Shown piece after piece: positions 61,857 to 64,000 of a stretch of 64,000 bases of DNA. Source of the DNA: Glebionis coronaria. Lineage: Eukaryota; Streptophyta; Magnoliopsida; Asterales; Asteraceae. The notes below the pieces were generated by a model that was not told where the DNA came from, made no database searches, and saw only the letters and a program-made list of their open reading frames with translations. The stretch lies in the NCBI GenBank assembly GCA_025667525.1, contig CM046880.1, forward strand, positions 600,751,452 through 600,815,451, read 5' to 3'. Position numbers and translations under genes: made by a program. Every line of letters starts with the position of its first letter. Within the stretch, counting starts at the first letter, position 1.

Positions 61857-64000
61857 AAAAAGCCATTTTACTATGTTTTTTTCATTAGTTTTGTATATTT
61901 TCCACCTTTGTAGGTTTCCGAAGGAAAATCAATATCATTTTTGTGTTGATCAAACAATGTTAAATATTGTTTGAGCTCACTCGTATTTTTAATATCAATT
62001 GATGGTATGCCATCACGATTTCCTTGTCTAGTAAAACCACAACTACATCACCAACTAATTTGCTACATTCAAGTCTGGTTAAAACATAGCCAAACCGAAC
62101 CAAAACATACTAAAGACGACCACAACATGATCAATACAATCAAACCATAGTAGAAATCATATTTCCACGGATTTGGCATGGTTTGCCCGCTTTATTCAGA
62201 CTTTCTCCGGTTTCCCCTGTTAACGTCCGATTTCGTCCGATCTCGTCCGATTTCGTCCGTTTTGATATGTTTCGAACGGTCTAGCCCGTTTCAGCCGGAT
62301 TTGGATGTGTATAACCATTTTTGAAAGTTGTACAGTTAGTATATGCCAATGAAATTATATATTGATGGAGGCAAAAGTGTTAAAGAAGAGACTGATATGG
62401 TTCTCGAAGCCCAAGATCGTGTGACGAAGAAGGCTTTCTTAAAAAGGTCATAACTTCAGCACCGTAAGTTCGTTTTCCGCCCGTGACCTGTCAAAACGAC
62501 CGAAAAAACAAGAGGAATCTCGCTGTAACCAACTTTAAGCTGGTTAAGTGATTTTGAAGGCCCAAAAAGCCATTTTACTATGTTTTTTTCATTAGTTTTG
62601 TATATTTTCCATCTTTGTAGGTTTCCGAAGGAAAATCAATATCATTTTTGTGTTGATCAAACAATGTTAAATATTGTTTGAGCTCACTCGTATTTTTAAT
62701 ATCAATTGATGGTATGCCATCACGATTTCCTTGTCTAGTAAAACCACAACTACATCACCAACTAATTTGCTACATTCAAGTCTGGTTAAAACATAGCCAA
62801 ACCGAACCAAAACATGCTAAAGACGACCACAACATGATCAATACAATCAAACCATAGTAGAAATCATATTTCCACGGATTTGGCATGGTTTGCCCGCTTT
62901 ATTCAGACTTTCTCCGGTTTCCCCGGTTAACGTCCGATTTCGTCCGATCTCGTCCGATTTCGTCCGTTTTGATATGTTTCGAACGGTCTAGCCCGTTTCA
63001 ACCGGATTTGGATGTGTATAACCATGTTTGAAAGTTGTACAGTTAGTATATGCCAATGAAATTATATATTGATGGAGGCAAAAGTGTTAAAGAAGAGACT
63101 GACTTGGTTCTCGAAGCCCAAGATCGTGTGACGAAGAAGGCTTTCTTAAAAAGGTCATAACTTCAGCACCGTAAGTTCGTTTTCAGCCCGTGACCTGTCA
63201 AAACGACCGAAAAAACAAGAGGAACATCGCTATAACCAACTTTAAGCTGGTTAAGTGATTTTGAAGGCCCAAAAAGCCATTTTACTATGTTTTTTTCACT
63301 AGTTTTGTATATTTTCCACCTTTGTAGGTTTCCGAAGGAAAATCAATATCATTTTTGTGTTGATCAAACAATGTTAAATATTGTTTGAGCTCACTCGTAT
63401 TTTTAATATCAATTGATGGTATGCCATCACGATTTCCTTGTCTAGTAAAACCACAACTACATCACCAACTAATTTGCTACATTCAAGTCTGGTTAAAACA
63501 TAGCCAAACCGAACCAAAACATGCTAAAGACGACCACAACATAATCAATACAATCAAACCATAGTAGAAATCATATTTCCACGGATTTGGCATGGTTTGC
63601 CCGCTTTATTCAGACTTTCTCCGGTTTCCCCTGTTAACGTCCGATTTCGTCCGATCTCGTCCGATTTCGTCCGTTTTGATATGTTTCGAACGGTCTAGCC
63701 CGTTTCAGCCGGATTTGGATGTGTATAACCATTTTTGAAAGTTGTACAGTTAGTATATGCCAATGAAATTATATATTGATGGAGGCAAAAGTGTTAAAGA
63801 AGAGACTGACTTGGTTCTCGAAGCCCAAGATCGTGTGACGAAGAAGGCTTTCTTAAAAAGGTCATAACTTCATCGCCGTAAGTTCGTTTTCAGCCCGTGA
63901 CCTGTCAAAACGACCGAAAAAACAAGAGGAACATCGCTGTAACCAACTTTAAGCTGGTTAAGTGATTTTGAAGGCCCAAAAAGCCATTTTACTATGTTTT
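61857..64000. repeat. Satellite array continued, right of the retrotransposon
   Basis: This is the remainder of unit 73, followed by units starting at 62183, 62890 and 63597; the last is cut by the window edge. Removing the retrotransposon and one copy of its target duplication gives unit 73 a length of 687 bp, one of the normal short classes. The insertion therefore split an ordinary unit without other rearrangement. The three following units carry the diagnostic variants of the three-unit block seen at 44099-50459. Confidence 0.97.
62183..64000. repeat. Three-unit higher-order repeat A-B-C, copy 4 (units 74-76, cut by window end)
   Basis: Units A (62183), B (62890) and the first 404 bp of C (63597) carry the markers GATATGG, TTCCGCCC, GAATCTCGC, TTTCAACCGG, CTATAACC, CATAATC and CATCGCCG. 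Unit A here has AATACAATC where copies 1-3 have AATATAATC. Confidence 0.9.

Noticed and set aside
1..64000. Ribosomal intergenic spacer
   Set aside because: Tandem repeats with length classes can occur in such spacers, but no 18S, 5.8S or 25S sequence is found in 64 kb and the array extends beyond both edges.

Overview
This window looks like nuclear DNA from a flowering plant. About 53 kb is one tandem satellite array with a unit of about 707 bp. A single complete LTR retrotransposon of about 11 kb is nested in it near the right end. There are no host protein genes, rRNA or tRNA genes, or prokaryotic operons. The only convincing coding sequence is a 645-codon minus-strand ORF inside the retrotransposon. 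From memory, the acidic C-terminal part of its product, with the motif IFDPGI occurring twice, resembles polyprotein segments common in retroelements of the daisy family (Asteraceae). That host assignment is an inference of moderate strength, not a demonstrated match.

Layout. Positions 1-50820: 72 complete head-to-tail satellite units plus the first part of a 73rd, all in one orientation. Positions 50821-61851: an LTR retrotransposon on the minus strand. Positions 61852-64000: the 5-bp target-site duplication, the rest of unit 73, units 74 and 75, and part of unit 76. The array runs off both window edges. Units are named here from the start of TTGCCCGC, which falls at base 1.

The array is a mosaic of duplicated multi-unit blocks (2-, 3-, 5- and 6-unit shifts), each recognisable by shared private variants. 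This is the pattern expected from unequal crossing-over, conversion or segmental amplification. Length changes come mainly from a 10-bp minisatellite inside the unit (707, 697 or 687 bp units), plus one 253-bp internal deletion.

The retrotransposon reads right to left. Its parts in order are: 5' LTR 58823-61851 (TATA box at 60794-60801), tRNA-Asp-like primer binding site 58802-58819, leader, ORF 58041-56104, a long non-coding stretch with polypurine tracts, PPT 53850-53861, and 3' LTR 50821-53849. Both LTRs are 3029 bp and I found no difference in the stretches compared. The flanking GGCCC duplication is perfect. No protease, reverse transcriptase, RNase H or integrase reading frame is present, so the element is best read as non-autonomous and very recently inserted by enzymes from a relative.

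I do not see evidence of a new enzymatic or defence system. The two things worth following up are the apparently uncharacterised higher-order satellite and the non-autonomous element with its zinc-ribbon/coiled-coil protein.
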